64,000 nucleotides of DNA from Paenarthrobacter ureafaciens (lineage in GTDB: Bacteria; Actinomycetota; Actinomycetes; Actinomycetales; Micrococcaceae). The stretch lies in the NCBI RefSeq assembly GCF_004028095.1, contig NZ_SBHM01000007.1:1240001-1304000 (forward strand), read 5' to 3'. The translations under genes were made by a program, and so were the position numbers. A model generated the notes under the pieces. The model was not told the DNA's origin. It made no database searches and saw nothing but the letters and a program-made list of their open reading frames with translations. Every line of letters begins with the position of its first letter. Positions within the stretch are counted from its first letter, which is position 1. Shown piece by piece: positions 9,680-18,089 of the stretch.

Positions 9680-10203
9680 TGTGTGGATTCCTCTGCAGCA
9701 TGGTCGGTCAAAAGCATCCGGCTGAGTTCTTTACGGGCCCGGTGCAGTCGCATCCGGACGGCCGCGGGAGTCAGCCGAAGCAGTTTGGAGATTTCGGTAG
9801 AGCTGAAGCCATCCCAGTACGTCAGGAGAAGAACCTCGCGTTCCTCTGGCTTGAGCATGTCCAAGGCCTCACGGACGCCCGGATCGTGGGTGTCCGGCAT
9901 GTGTGTCCGCTGCATCTCCAGCAGCTTCGTGAGGTTGTGGGAGCGAAGGTTTGCCCTGTAGTGGTTGCGGAGGACGTTCCGGGCTATGCCGAACACCACC
10001 GGCACGGATAATTCCTGGTCACGACTGCATTTCTCCCACGCGATCCTGAACACCTCCGCGGAGAGATCCTCTGCGGTGGACGCTTCCTCCGTCCGGCGCC
10101 GAAAGTACCGGTAGACCTGGTCGTGGCAGGCAACGTGGGCCGCCAGGAACTGCTTTTCCCGGGTCGGCTCCACACGACCCCCTTGATCCGTCTCAACGCT
10201 CAT
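9676..10203 (-). CDS. RNA polymerase ECF-type sigma-70 factor
   Basis: 175 residues, typical ECF length. Region 2 is seen around residues 20-80 (HDQVYRYFRRRT, AEDLSAEVFRIAWEK). Region 4 is a helix-turn-helix around 115-165 (LKPEEREVLLLTYWDGFSSTEISKLL, then AAVRMRLHRARKEL). It would direct RNA polymerase to a small stress or envelope regulon. It is first in a two-gene operon with a membrane partner. Upstream stretch 10204-10503 holds the family B palindrome and the divergent regulator promoter. Confidence 0.92.
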   Translation of the reverse strand: MSVETDQGGRVEPTREKQFLAAHVACHDQVYRYFRRRTEEASTAEDLSAEVFRIAWEKCSRDQELSVPVVFGIARNVLRNHYRANLRSHNLTKLLEMQRTHMPDTHDPGVREALDMLKPEEREVLLLTYWDGFSSTEISKLLRLTPAAVRMRLHRARKELSRMLLTDHAAEESTQ

Positions 10204-10266
10204 AGCCGGTTAATGTCCGGCAGTCAGAAGAATGTAACCAGTTTTGCTGAAGGGCACGGGATCCCG

Positions 10267-10367
10267 TGTGCCGTCACCACCTACTTTGAGTTGCGCACCC
10301 CGCCCACTTGCCAGCTTTCACGGCGTGTCTGCCCAAGTTCAGGCCAAAGTGGGTCGTGACGGTACAC
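10267..10367. repeat. Intergenic imperfect palindrome, family B copy 2
   Basis: Outer arms GTGCCGTCACCACCTACTTTGA (10267-10288) and CCAAAGTGGGTCGTGACGGTACAC (10344-10367) are near-perfect reverse complements, with about 55 nt between them holding TTTCACGGCGTGTCTGCCC. The same arms and internal CACGGCGTGTC occur at 739-838. It lies between a sigma factor operon and a divergent regulator gene, away from both stops, so it is not a simple terminator. Confidence 0.75.
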
Positions 10368-10503
10368 CTTGCGGTAGTCGCCCACGCACAGGGCACGACG
10401 GCGGAACGCGTCTAGGTGCCGACGCCAAGTTTGGCTACACTTTCGGGCAGGATGTGTCAGTACCCGGTCGCCTGTCCGACTGACGAAACAACAAGGACAT
10501 TTC

Positions 10504-11766
10504 ATGCCTGAGCCCGAACTTCCGTGGCCGTTGCTGCGCGCTGTGGCTGCACTGGCCGATGCGCCCTTGGCGGAGATTGCCGAGCGGCTGCGGGATGCCC
10601 TTCTTCCAACGTTCGGCTGCAGCGCCTTGGTGATCTTTACCGAGGATTGCACCGGCCGGCCGCAGAAGAAGGCGGGCGCCGAGGAGATCACTTCCCGCGT
10701 GTCCATTGCAGAGCTTGACGTTCTCCGTGGTGCGCTGCCCGACGAGGCACCCTGGCTCGGGGAAGCCGATATCGCAGGGCAAGCCCGGCAGGTACTCGCC
10801 CTACGGCATGGGCCCAGCAATGCCCTTCTTGTGTTGACGGATCCCAAGCCTGCAGAACCGGAACCCGGATTCGGACTGTTGGAGTACCTGTGGGACCTCA
10901 CGGCCAAGCGCATACGCGAAAAAGTCGCGGATGCACCGCCGTCGTACTTGCTTGAATCACGGGCGGCCTCGGCCGAGCGGGTCCGGGTCACGGCGGAACT
11001 GACGGACCTCCACTCGACCACTCTGGAGACCTTGCTCGCGGCCTTGCGGTCGAACGCTTTGGACGATGCAACCGCCCGAACGACTGCCACGAACCTCGCA
11101 GCGAAGGCCTTGGTGGCGCTCCGTTCATACAGCGACCGCACCACCGATCTGGTGGAAGAACCGGTTGTCAGGGCTTTCGAACGCCTGCGCGAGGACCTGC
11201 GCCCGTTGACGAGTTTCAGCGGAATCGAAGTCCAGTTCATCGAACCGCCGCTCAATGGAAGGGCGCTGCCGGGCGAGGTCGCGCATGCGGCCCGGGCCAT
11301 TGTCCGCGGGCTGGTGCTGGCAATGATGGAACAGCCGGAGGTGCGCCGCGTCCGCACGCAATGGGATTGTGACGGCGAGAACCTGCTGATCAACGTACGC
11401 GACGACGGCGGTGGCGCACTGACCACTGACGACCCCGGCATTGCGAGGCTGGACCGCCGGGTCCAGGCCCTCACGGGTCAGATGCGGATGGATGTCATGT
11501 CCGGCTGGGGCGCGGACGTCTTCGTTTCGCTCCCGCTGGACCTGCCGACGCGGCCGCCCGGAGACGTTGCCGCGTGGAACCTTGCCGCGCGCGAACTGGA
11601 GGTGCTCCAACTGCTGGCAGCAGGGCACCGCAACCGCACCATCGCGTCGTCCATGGGGATCAGCGAGAATACCGTGAAGTTCCATGTACGGAACCTTTTC
11701 AAGAAGCTCGACGTCGGTTCGCGCACCGAGGCGATCGCACTGGCCCACAGCCGGGGCATGCGGTAA
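10504..11766 (+). CDS. LuxR-type regulator fused to a sensor/histidine-kinase-like module
   Basis: 420 residues. The N-terminal half (1-140) resembles a GAF-like sensory domain. A helical segment follows (about 155-225, RVRVTAELTDLHSTTLETLLAAL) in the place of a HisKA_3 dimerisation helix, but without a clear HD phospho-acceptor. Then comes an HATPase-like region (about 230-345) with a DDGGGA box. The last 65 residues are a LuxR/NarL helix-turn-helix (ARELEVLQLLAAGHRNRTIA, then SENTVKFHVRNLFKKL). There is no receiver domain. It therefore looks like a one-protein regulator in which a kinase-like ligand sensor directly controls DNA binding. ATG with AAGGAC 6 nt upstream. Target genes are unknown. 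Confidence 0.8.
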   Translation: MPEPELPWPLLRAVAALADAPLAEIAERLRDALLPTFGCSALVIFTEDCTGRPQKKAGAEEITSRVSIAELDVLRGALPDEAPWLGEADIAGQARQVLALRHGPSNALLVLTDPKPAEPEPGFGLLEYLWDLTAKRIREKVADAPPSYLLESRAASAERVRVTAELTDLHSTTLETLLAALRSNALDDATARTTATNLAAKALVALRSYSDRTTDLVEEPVVRAFERLREDLRPLTSFSGIEVQFIEPPLNGRALPGEVAHAARAIVRGLVLAMMEQPEVRRVRTQWDCDGENLLINVRDDGGGALTTDDPGIARLDRRVQALTGQMRMDVMSGWGADVFVSLPLDLPTRPPGDVAAWNLAARELEVLQLLAAGHRNRTIASSMGISENTVKFHVRNLFKKLDVGSRTEAIALAHSRGMR

Positions 11767-11768
11767 GG

Positions 11769-12755
11769 CTAACCGACCCTCACCAAAGCGTCATCCCGCC
11801 TGTCCGCCCCGCTGAGAAGGACATCCTCGGCGCTGGCCTGGACGTTAGTGAACGCCTCGAAGCTGCGCACCGTGTCCCCGAAGACTTCGTCGGGGTCGAG
11901 CCGGCGGAGTTCTTCTGCGAGGCAGTCCCTCAGGCTGCGGCGTGGGAGGGCGATGCGTTGTGCGGGCTGGCCTGGCTGGACGAGTTCGACGATCGAACCC
12001 CGTTCCCTGGTCAGGCTGATGGTCCCGGATGGCGTGGCAAGGTGGACCCCAACGATGCCCGTTCCTGCCTGGCTGGAAACGATCGCCACGGGAACCCGAA
12101 GGGCGCGTCCCAACCAGCTTCCGAGCAGCAGGGTGCTTGGGGAATCGCCGTCGCCTTCCACCGTCACTGCGGTGACCTCAACGTCGTCGGACTGCTCCAA
12201 AGCCGCAGCGAGTTGGATGCGCCAGTTTGTCAGTCGGGTCCAGGCGAGGTCGGTATCGCCGGCTTTGTAGGTTCGGCGGATGTTCTCCAGGGCCTGGGCA
12301 GGGTCCGGTTCGTTGGCCGAGTCAGTGATCCGGCGGTGCGCGATCGCTCCGATGGAGGTCTCGCACGCGGATTCGGGTGCCCCGTTCGGCCACCAGGCCA
12401 CGATCGGGGCGTCCGGGAGCAGCAGCGCAGCAACCAGGGATTCGCTTTCGTGCGCCATCTGCCCGTACCCGCGCAACACGATCACCTCCGACGCGCCTGC
12501 ATCGCCACCGACCCGGATCTGCGCGTCCAACCGGTTCGGGGCCTGCGCTCCGGCGTCGGCCAGCACGATGATCCGGCAGGGGTGTTCCCGGGAGGCTTCG
12601 TTCGCGGCCTCGATGGCTTCTTCTTCCTGCCCGGACTTGGTCACCACCACCAGCGTCAGCACCCGCCCCAGCGCGATCACCCCGCCCTGCTCACGCAACG
12701 AGGTGATCTTCTTGGAAATCTTCGAGGTGGTTGTATCGGGAAGATCTACGATCAT
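11769..12755 (-). CDS. opcA: Glucose-6-phosphate dehydrogenase assembly protein OpcA
   Basis: 328 residues, the family length. It starts MIVDLPDTTTSKISKKI, and contains VLTLVVVT, HPCRIIVLAD and LLLPDAPIVAWWP, all typical of OpcA. OpcA is an allosteric activator of G6PDH in actinobacteria and cyanobacteria, so this gene supports NADPH production through the oxidative pentose phosphate branch. It is usually next to zwf; here it follows hxlA (81 bp away, with a terminator hairpin between), linking G6PDH activation to the ribulose monophosphate genes. It converges with the LuxR regulator, the stops only 2 bp apart. Confidence 0.92.
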   Translation of the reverse strand: MIVDLPDTTTSKISKKITSLREQGGVIALGRVLTLVVVTKSGQEEEAIEAANEASREHPCRIIVLADAGAQAPNRLDAQIRVGGDAGASEVIVLRGYGQMAHESESLVAALLLPDAPIVAWWPNGAPESACETSIGAIAHRRITDSANEPDPAQALENIRRTYKAGDTDLAWTRLTNWRIQLAAALEQSDDVEVTAVTVEGDGDSPSTLLLGSWLGRALRVPVAIVSSQAGTGIVGVHLATPSGTISLTRERGSIVELVQPGQPAQRIALPRRSLRDCLAEELRRLDPDEVFGDTVRSFEAFTNVQASAEDVLLSGADRRDDALVRVG

Positions 12756-12784
12756 GGCCTTCTCCAGGTTCGTCCGATATGCGA

Positions 12785-12823
12785 AAGGTGGCGCCCCGCA
12801 GTCCAGCTGCGGGGCGCCACCTT
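12785..12823 (-). terminator. Terminator hairpin between hxlA and opcA
   Basis: Perfect 17-bp inverted repeat (AAGGTGGCGCCCCGCAG at 12785-12801, CTGCGGGGCGCCACCTT at 12807-12823) with a 5-nt loop. It lies directly after the hxlA stop on the minus strand. The following T-run is short (CCTTTCG), so it may attenuate rather than abolish read-through into opcA. Confidence 0.75.
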
Positions 12824-12836
12824 GGTGCGGAAGGAA

Positions 12837-13460
12837 TCAGGCGATGGCTGCGCGCAGCTGCTTTGCGGCCAGCGCAGGATCCTCGGCGGAGTAGATGGCG
12901 CCACCGGCGACGGCGACGTCGGCTCCCGCCTTCTGCACGTCGGCGATGGTCTCCAGCTTCACGCCGCCGGCGACGGAGAACGGAACGCGTGCTTCAGAGC
13001 CGGCGCGCAGCAGGCCGTTGAGGTCGAAGCCGGGCTTGGCCTGCTCGTCCAGGCCGGCGTGCATTTCAACGAACTTCGCGCCGAGGGCACGGACTTCCCG
13101 TGCACGGGTGACCTTGTCCTCGATGCCAATGAGGTCAACCACAACGCCCTTGTTGTGGGCCTTGGCGGCCTTCACGGCACCGGCGATGGTGGAATCGTCC
13201 GCTGCGCCAAGGACGGTGACCAGGTCGGCTCCTGCCTTGAAAGCGATGTCGGCTTCGAGTTCGCCGGCGTCCATGGTCTTGAGGTCGGCGAACACGATCT
13301 TGTCCGGGTGGGCGTTCTTGACGGCAGTGATGACCGGCAGGCCTTCGGCCTTGATCAGCGGCGTGCCGAGTTCAATGATGTCTACGTACTCGGCTACCTG
13401 GCCGGCCAGTTCGAGGGCGGCTTCGGTGGTCAGGAGGTCGATGGCAACTTGGAGCTTCAT
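12837..13460 (-). CDS. hxlA: 3-hexulose-6-phosphate synthase
   Basis: 207 residues, a TIM-barrel of the OMP-decarboxylase superfamily. The signature VFADLKTMDAGELEADIAF places the catalytic Asp-Lys-Asp-like set as in HPS. VVVDLIGIED and FSVAGGVKLETI (phosphate-binding end) are also seen. It condenses formaldehyde with ribulose 5-phosphate to hexulose 6-phosphate, the first step of the ribulose monophosphate route, serving for formaldehyde detoxification or C1 assimilation. It is 52 bp downstream of hxlB, the second step, in one operon. AGTAGTCCC-type leader with GGAAGGG spacing issues leaves the ATG the only sensible start. Confidence 0.93.
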   Translation of the reverse strand: MKLQVAIDLLTTEAALELAGQVAEYVDIIELGTPLIKAEGLPVITAVKNAHPDKIVFADLKTMDAGELEADIAFKAGADLVTVLGAADDSTIAGAVKAAKAHNKGVVVDLIGIEDKVTRAREVRALGAKFVEMHAGLDEQAKPGFDLNGLLRAGSEARVPFSVAGGVKLETIADVQKAGADVAVAGGAIYSAEDPALAAKQLRAAIA

Positions 13461-13512
13461 GGGAAGGGACTACTTTCTGTTGTGGTTCTGCTGGAGGGAA
13501 ATCGGGGTGGCT

Positions 13513-14115
13513 TTACTCAAGGTTCGCGTGACGCAACCACAGCTCTTCAGCGGGTTGCGCGTCGTTGTCCCAGAGGGATTGGAAGATGGTTTCAGTGGCC
13601 AGGAAAAGTGCCTGCTCGAACAATGAGCCGGAGTACTGGCGGGTGACGGCGGATCCGTGGTCGGTCTTCTGGGCCGCCGGGATGACCACCACGGAATCAG
13701 CCAGACCCGCCAACGGGGAGTCCGGGTTGGTGGTGAACGCTGCGATCCGGGCACCCGCCCGTGCAGCAGTCTCCGCGGCCTTTACGACGCCGGAGGTCGT
13801 TCCGGAGCCGGACGCCACCAGGAGGAGATCGCCGGAAGCGATGGCAGGAGTAGTGGTGTCTCCGGCAACGTGGACGGTGAGGCCAAGATGCATCAGCCGC
13901 ATGGCGGCCATTCTGAGGACCAGCCCGCTGCGACCGGCTCCTGCCACAAAGATCCGCCCGGGGTGTGCCAGGTGGCTGGCTACCCGGGCCAGCTGAAGTT
14001 CGTCGATCTTGGCCGCGGTCCCCGTCATCTCGTCAGTGATGAGGGAGAGGTTCCGCACGATATCGGACGAAGTCGTTGATGCAGCGGTCGTGCTGGCGCT
14101 TGCTGGCGGGTTCAC
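13513..14115 (-). CDS. hxlB: 6-phospho-3-hexuloisomerase
   Basis: SIS-domain isomerase of 201 residues, converting 3-hexulose 6-phosphate to fructose 6-phosphate. The phosphosugar-binding stretch is visible in IFVAGAGRSGLVLRM and VASGSGTTSGVV, and the C-terminal helix contains FEQALFLATETIF, as in PHI proteins. The GTG at 14115 is chosen because GAAGGGAAA lies upstream and it gives the family length; an ATG 26 codons earlier (14193) would add an unlike Gln/Pro-rich extension. First gene of the hxlB-hxlA operon, divergent from the copper module. Confidence 0.9.
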   Translation of the reverse strand: MNPPASASTTAASTTSSDIVRNLSLITDEMTGTAAKIDELQLARVASHLAHPGRIFVAGAGRSGLVLRMAAMRLMHLGLTVHVAGDTTTPAIASGDLLLVASGSGTTSGVVKAAETAARAGARIAAFTTNPDSPLAGLADSVVVIPAAQKTDHGSAVTRQYSGSLFEQALFLATETIFQSLWDNDAQPAEELWLRHANLE

Positions 14116-14264
14116 GGGTTTTCCCTTCGATTCGGTCCCGGCTCCGGGAGTCTGCGGAATGCTTGCCTGCTGACAACCATGTTTCCGAATCAAAAGGGGT
14201 AGGGTAACGCTATTTTTTGACGGTTCTGCCCATCCTTAAGGATGGGTTGGCCCTTTGGGGAAGA

Positions 14265-14305
14265 TACCCCCTGGGGGTACTTGCTTTATACCCCTGAGGG
14301 GTATA
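14265..14305. promoter_or_regulatory. Two CsoR-type copper operators overlapping the csoR promoter
   Basis: TACCCCCTGGGGGTA (14265-14279) and TATACCCCTGAGGGGTATA (14287-14305) are both perfect palindromes with the C-run/G-run core known for CsoR sites. A promoter-like pair, TTGCTT (14281-14286) and TATACG (14302-14307), embraces the second palindrome, so repressor binding would block polymerase. Transcription would start about at the ATG (14317); with no ribosome site before that ATG, the message may be leaderless. Confidence 0.85.
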
Positions 14306-14316
14306 CGTTTGATCCC

Positions 14317-14679
14317 ATGAACACGGCAGACCTGAACTACCCGGGATCAGACCTCCCTGCACTGGAGGTTGATCTTGGGCCCACCACCCATGGGTACACG
14401 GGCAACAAGGATGCTTATCTGAGGCGCCTGAAACGTATTGAAGGCCAAGTCCGCGGCATCGCGAGGATGGTCGAAGAGGACAAATACTGTATCGACATCC
14501 TCACCCAAGTGGCCGCCGCAACCAAGGCCCTTCACGCAGTGAGCCTGGGGCTCGTTGAAGAGCACATCGGCCATTGTGTTGTGGGGGCCGCTTCCGAGCC
14601 CGATCCCCAAGCCCGGGCGGAGCAGATCGACGCCAAAGTCAAGGAAGCCACCGATGCCATCGGCCGCCTGCTGCGGTAG
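14317..14679 (+). CDS. csoR: Copper-sensing repressor CsoR
   Basis: 120 residues, all-helical DUF156 family. The Cu(I) ligands are in register with M. tuberculosis CsoR: Cys58 (KYCIDIL), His83 and Cys87 (EEHIGHC), with the same 25 and 4 spacings. The DNA-contact helix region LRRLKRIEGQVRGIARM is intact. It represses its own operon and releases DNA on binding cuprous ion. Two palindromic operators lie immediately upstream and copZ-copA follow. The ATG at 14317 is chosen over 14242 because an earlier start would place the operators within the coding sequence. Confidence 0.93.
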   Translation: MNTADLNYPGSDLPALEVDLGPTTHGYTGNKDAYLRRLKRIEGQVRGIARMVEEDKYCIDILTQVAAATKALHAVSLGLVEEHIGHCVVGAASEPDPQARAEQIDAKVKEATDAIGRLLR

Positions 14680-14728
14680 CCGGTCAAATCCGCACTACCC
14701 CATTCAACCCACCACCAAGGAGCACTTC

Positions 14729-14962
14729 ATGAGCCAGACAATCCAAACCAACGTCAACGTTTCCGGCATGACCTGCGGGCACTGTGTTTCGAGCGTGAGC
14801 GAAGAACTTGAAGCACTCAACGGGGTCGAGGAAGTCTCCGTTGACCTGAACCCCGGTGGACTGTCCACCGTGACCATCACCTCCACAAGCGAGCTTTCAC
14901 CGGCTGAAATCGGTGAAGCGGTCGCAGAAGCCGGCTACGTGGTGGTAGCCAACCAGGCATAG
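14729..14962 (+). CDS. copZ: Copper chaperone CopZ (HMA domain)
   Basis: 77 residues forming one heavy-metal-associated ferredoxin-like domain, with GMTCGHC (Cys16, Cys19) as the Cu(I) site. It would carry cytosolic copper to CopA or to CsoR. AAGGAG lies 7 nt before the ATG. It is 49 bp after csoR and 8 bp before copA, in one operon. Confidence 0.93.
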   Translation: MSQTIQTNVNVSGMTCGHCVSSVSEELEALNGVEEVSVDLNPGGLSTVTITSTSELSPAEIGEAVAEAGYVVVANQA

Positions 14963-14970
14963 GAGTTCCC

Positions 14971-17358
14971 TTGACCAACCAGGAGACGTTCCACAAGCCC
15001 GATACCCGGGTAGTTGAACTGGACATTGAGGGCATGACGTGCGCGTCGTGCGTCAATCGCGTAGAACGGAAGCTCGGCAAGATCGAAGGCGTCGAGGCCA
15101 CCGTCAACCTTCCCCTGGAGTCAGCCCACGTCACCGTCCCGTCGACCGTCACGGACCAGCAACTCGTAGACACGGTCAACGCCACGGGCTACAAGGCCAC
15201 CATCCGCCAAGTACCAACCCAACAACCTCGCCACTCCGTCGAAGTGGGGGACATGCAGCAGCATGCGTCCAAGCGAGGTACGGGCGAGCATGCAGAGCAT
15301 GTCGCCCACAGCGACGACTTCGGCGCACAGGGGGCCCACGCCGCACATGGCGAGGCTCCTCACAAGAACCACATGGAGCATGGCCCGGCTGCATCAACCC
15401 TGTTTCCCCGTTTGATCCTGGCAGCCATCCTCACGGTCCCCGTTTTCGCGATTTCCATGATTCCGGCCTTCCAGTTCCCCAACTGGGGCTGGGTTGTGGC
15501 CGTGTTGGCACTCCCGGTGGTGAGCTGGGCTGCGTGGCCGTTCCACCGTGCCGCAGCCATCAATGCCCGGCACTTCGCGTCCACCATGGACACCCTTGTC
15601 TCCATGGGTGTGATTGCGGCCTACTTCTACTCCGCCTGGCAGTTGTTCGCAGACCCGCGGATCACCGAGCATCCGGGCATGGAGGGCATGTCCGGCGGGC
15701 TGTACTTCGAGGTCGCCGCAGTCGTCACCACGTTCCTGCTCCTCGGCCGCTACCTGGAGGCCAACGCCAAGGCGAAGGCAGGAAATGCCCTCAAGGCCCT
15801 GCTGAACCTCGGCGCCAAGGACGCAACCATCCTCGTGGACGGCAGGGAACAGAAAGTTCCGGCGGACCAGCTCCAAGTGGGGGACATCTTTGTGGTTCGC
15901 CCTGGTGAGAAAGTCGCCACTGACGGCGTCGTAGCGGAGGGTTCTTCCGCCGTCGATGCATCCTTGGTGACCGGCGAATCGGTTCCTGTCGAAGTCGGAC
16001 CGGGAAGTCCCGTCACCGGCGCCACCATCAACGCATCCGGGCGGTTGCTGGTCCGGGCCACCCGGGTGGGGTCGGATACCACCCTCGCGCAGATGGGCCG
16101 CTTGGTCAGCCAGGCGCAAACGGGCAAGGCGCCCATCGCCAGGCTCGCAGACCGCATCAGTTCCGTGTTCGTGCCGATCGTCCTGATCATTGCCGTTCTG
16201 ACGTTTGTACTGTGGGTGGTTTTCAGCGGAGACCTCAACGCGTCGTTTACTGCCGCTGTGGCAGTTCTCGTAATTGCCTGCCCCTGCGCCCTCGGCTTGG
16301 CCACTCCGGTGGGCCTGCTGACCGGAACCGGCCGCGGCGCCCAGCTGGGCATCCTCATCAAGGGCCCCCAAGTCCTTGAAGACACCCGCCATGTGGACAC
16401 CATCCTCCTGGACAAGACGGGCACCGTGACCAGCGGCAAGCTTGCCGTGGACCATACTATTACGCTCAACGGCCAGGCCGAAGAGGACGTGCTGCTGCTT
16501 GCCGGCGCCGTTGAGGCCGCGTCGGAACATCCCATCGCCCACGCCATAGCTGCCGCCGCCAATGAAGCAATGCCCGACGCCGGCCTCATGCCAGGCGTGG
16601 AAGGCTTCACTTCCGCTCCCGGAGGTGGAGTCAAGGGCACCGTTGCGTTGAACGGCGCCCGCAAGTCGGTTCTTGTTGGCCGCACCGGCTGGCTTGAGGA
16701 GAACGGCGTGAAGCCCACGCCAGCCCAGCAAGAAACCTTCGCGGAGCAGGAACGTGCCGGAGCAACGGCCATCTGGGTCGCGTTGGATGGTCAAGCTGCG
16801 GGAATCGTGAGCCTGACTGACACCATCAAGCCCGGTTCAGCGGACGCCATCCGCAAACTCAAGGAGCTTGGGATCCGTCCCATGCTCCTGACCGGAGACA
16901 ACGCGGCCGTGGCCGCTCAGGTTGCCGACGCCGTCGGGATCGCACCGGATGACGTCTTTGCCGGTGTCTTGCCGGAAGGCAAGGTCGAAGCCGTCAGGAA
17001 GCTCCAAGATGCCGGTGCCACCGTTGCGATGGCAGGAGACGGCGTGAACGACGCTGCCGCATTGGCCCAGTCTGATTTGGGCATAGCCATGGGGTCCGGT
17101 ACCGATGTCGCCATTGAAGCATCAGACCTGACCGTCATGGGGAGCGACTTGAACCAGTTGGTGCAGGCCATAGAGCTTTCACGGAGGACCTTGTCCACCA
17201 TCAAGACCAACCTGTTCTGGGCGTTCTTCTACAACGCGATCGGCATCCCGGTGGCTGCCCTTGGCTTGCTGAACCCGATGATCGCCGGCGCGGCCATGGC
17301 AGCCAGCTCCGTCCTGGTTGTCGCGAACTCGCTCAGGCTGCGTTCCTTCGGGAAGTAA
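14971..17358 (+). CDS. copA: Copper-exporting P1B-type ATPase CopA
   Basis: 795 residues starting at TTG with AGGAG upstream. There is one N-terminal HMA domain (GMTCASC, Cys24/Cys27), then a His-rich linker (about residues 90-135, many HAE/HAAH/HKNH pairs), then eight expected membrane helices. The translocation motif CPC is at 437-439, the phosphorylation site DKTGT begins at 481, the nucleotide-binding HP is near 520, and GDGVNDAAAL is near 690. Expected role: ATP-driven export of Cu(I) across the cell membrane. It is last in csoR-copZ-copA and controlled by the upstream palindromes. The long His-rich linker is a notable extra metal-binding segment. Confidence 0.95.
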   Translation: MTNQETFHKPDTRVVELDIEGMTCASCVNRVERKLGKIEGVEATVNLPLESAHVTVPSTVTDQQLVDTVNATGYKATIRQVPTQQPRHSVEVGDMQQHASKRGTGEHAEHVAHSDDFGAQGAHAAHGEAPHKNHMEHGPAASTLFPRLILAAILTVPVFAISMIPAFQFPNWGWVVAVLALPVVSWAAWPFHRAAAINARHFASTMDTLVSMGVIAAYFYSAWQLFADPRITEHPGMEGMSGGLYFEVAAVVTTFLLLGRYLEANAKAKAGNALKALLNLGAKDATILVDGREQKVPADQLQVGDIFVVRPGEKVATDGVVAEGSSAVDASLVTGESVPVEVGPGSPVTGATINASGRLLVRATRVGSDTTLAQMGRLVSQAQTGKAPIARLADRISSVFVPIVLIIAVLTFVLWVVFSGDLNASFTAAVAVLVIACPCALGLATPVGLLTGTGRGAQLGILIKGPQVLEDTRHVDTILLDKTGTVTSGKLAVDHTITLNGQAEEDVLLLAGAVEAASEHPIAHAIAAAANEAMPDAGLMPGVEGFTSAPGGGVKGTVALNGARKSVLVGRTGWLEENGVKPTPAQQETFAEQERAGATAIWVALDGQAAGIVSLTDTIKPGSADAIRKLKELGIRPMLLTGDNAAVAAQVADAVGIAPDDVFAGVLPEGKVEAVRKLQDAGATVAMAGDGVNDAAALAQSDLGIAMGSGTDVAIEASDLTVMGSDLNQLVQAIELSRRTLSTIKTNLFWAFFYNAIGIPVAALGLLNPMIAGAAMAASSVLVVANSLRLRSFGK

Positions 17359-17381
17359 CGCCACCCAGTAGCTGGCCCGGG

Positions 17382-17654
17382 CTAGGTCGTTCCAAAGCGG
17401 ACGGCGGCCCGGGCCTTGGCCTTGGCCGCTTCCTCTTCGCGGTTCTTCGCGGGGCCGTGGCTCACCATCGAATCAAGCAGGTGCTGCGTGATGTGTGCGA
17501 TCTGGTGGACAGCCTCCGCGAAGGCCTCCTCGTTGGCCTTGGACGGCTTGGTGGAGCCACTGATCTTGCGCACATATTGAAGGGCAGCAGCCTCAACTTC
17601 GGCCGACGTGGCACGCGGTTCAAAGTTATGCAGGGTCCGGATATTTCGGCACAT
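17382..17654 (-). CDS. DUF2277 family protein
   Basis: 90-residue conserved small protein beginning MCRNIRTLHNFEPRATSAEV, the typical start of DUF2277. It has a Lys/Ala-rich helical middle and ends in KARAAVRFG. The Cys-Arg-Asn N-terminus and LHNFEPPA-like motif are the diagnostic parts. Function is unknown. It converges with copA and is divergent from the WXG100 gene; no operon partner. Confidence 0.85.
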   Translation of the reverse strand: MCRNIRTLHNFEPRATSAEVEAAALQYVRKISGSTKPSKANEEAFAEAVHQIAHITQHLLDSMVSHGPAKNREEEAAKAKARAAVRFGTT

Positions 17655-17814
17655 AAACCCATGCTAGCCATGGGCAGGGCTCTATGGGGAGGGGTGCCCA
17701 TCGACCGTCCCGCGATTCCCGGGATAGGTTTTATTCATTGGATCTTCCGGATGAGCCGGAGGCCGCTGGGGATGCCGAAGAGCTCGGGTCCGAAAAGAAT
17801 GAAGGAGATATCTC

Positions 17815-18078
17815 ATGGCTATTTGGGGTGCAGACGTTGATCAGCTTCGCCAGCTCGGTAACAAGCTGAAGGCCGGCGCAGAGACCATCGAGCAGCAGCG
17901 CTCACAGCTGAAGGGCGCACTGGACGGCACCGACTGGAAGGGCCCGGACGCTGACAAGTTCCGCGGCGAGTGGGACAGCCAGCACGCTTCCAGCCTCAAG
18001 AAGGTTGCCGACGCACTTCGCGACGCCGGCGCACGCGCTCAGAAGAACGCCGAGCAGCAGCAGCAGGCTTCCAACTAA
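17815..18078 (+). CDS. WXG100-family protein (ESAT-6-like)
   Basis: 87 residues, all helical, with the central turn DWKGPDAD (W-x-G) between two amphipathic helices, the layout of type VII secretion substrates. It begins MAIWGADVDQLRQLG and ends in a Gln-rich tail. AAGGAG lies 8 nt before the ATG and a strong terminator follows, so it is monocistronic. No EccC/EccD or other ESX component is in the window, so it is an orphan here; secretion is inferred from family only. Confidence 0.88.
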   Translation: MAIWGADVDQLRQLGNKLKAGAETIEQQRSQLKGALDGTDWKGPDADKFRGEWDSQHASSLKKVADALRDAGARAQKNAEQQQQASN

Positions 18079-18089
18079 GACAGTTGGGA

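Noticed and set aside
17655..17814. Short plus-strand frame before the WXG100 gene
   Set aside because: No ribosome site or similarity, and it runs through the WXG100 leader; treated as non-coding.
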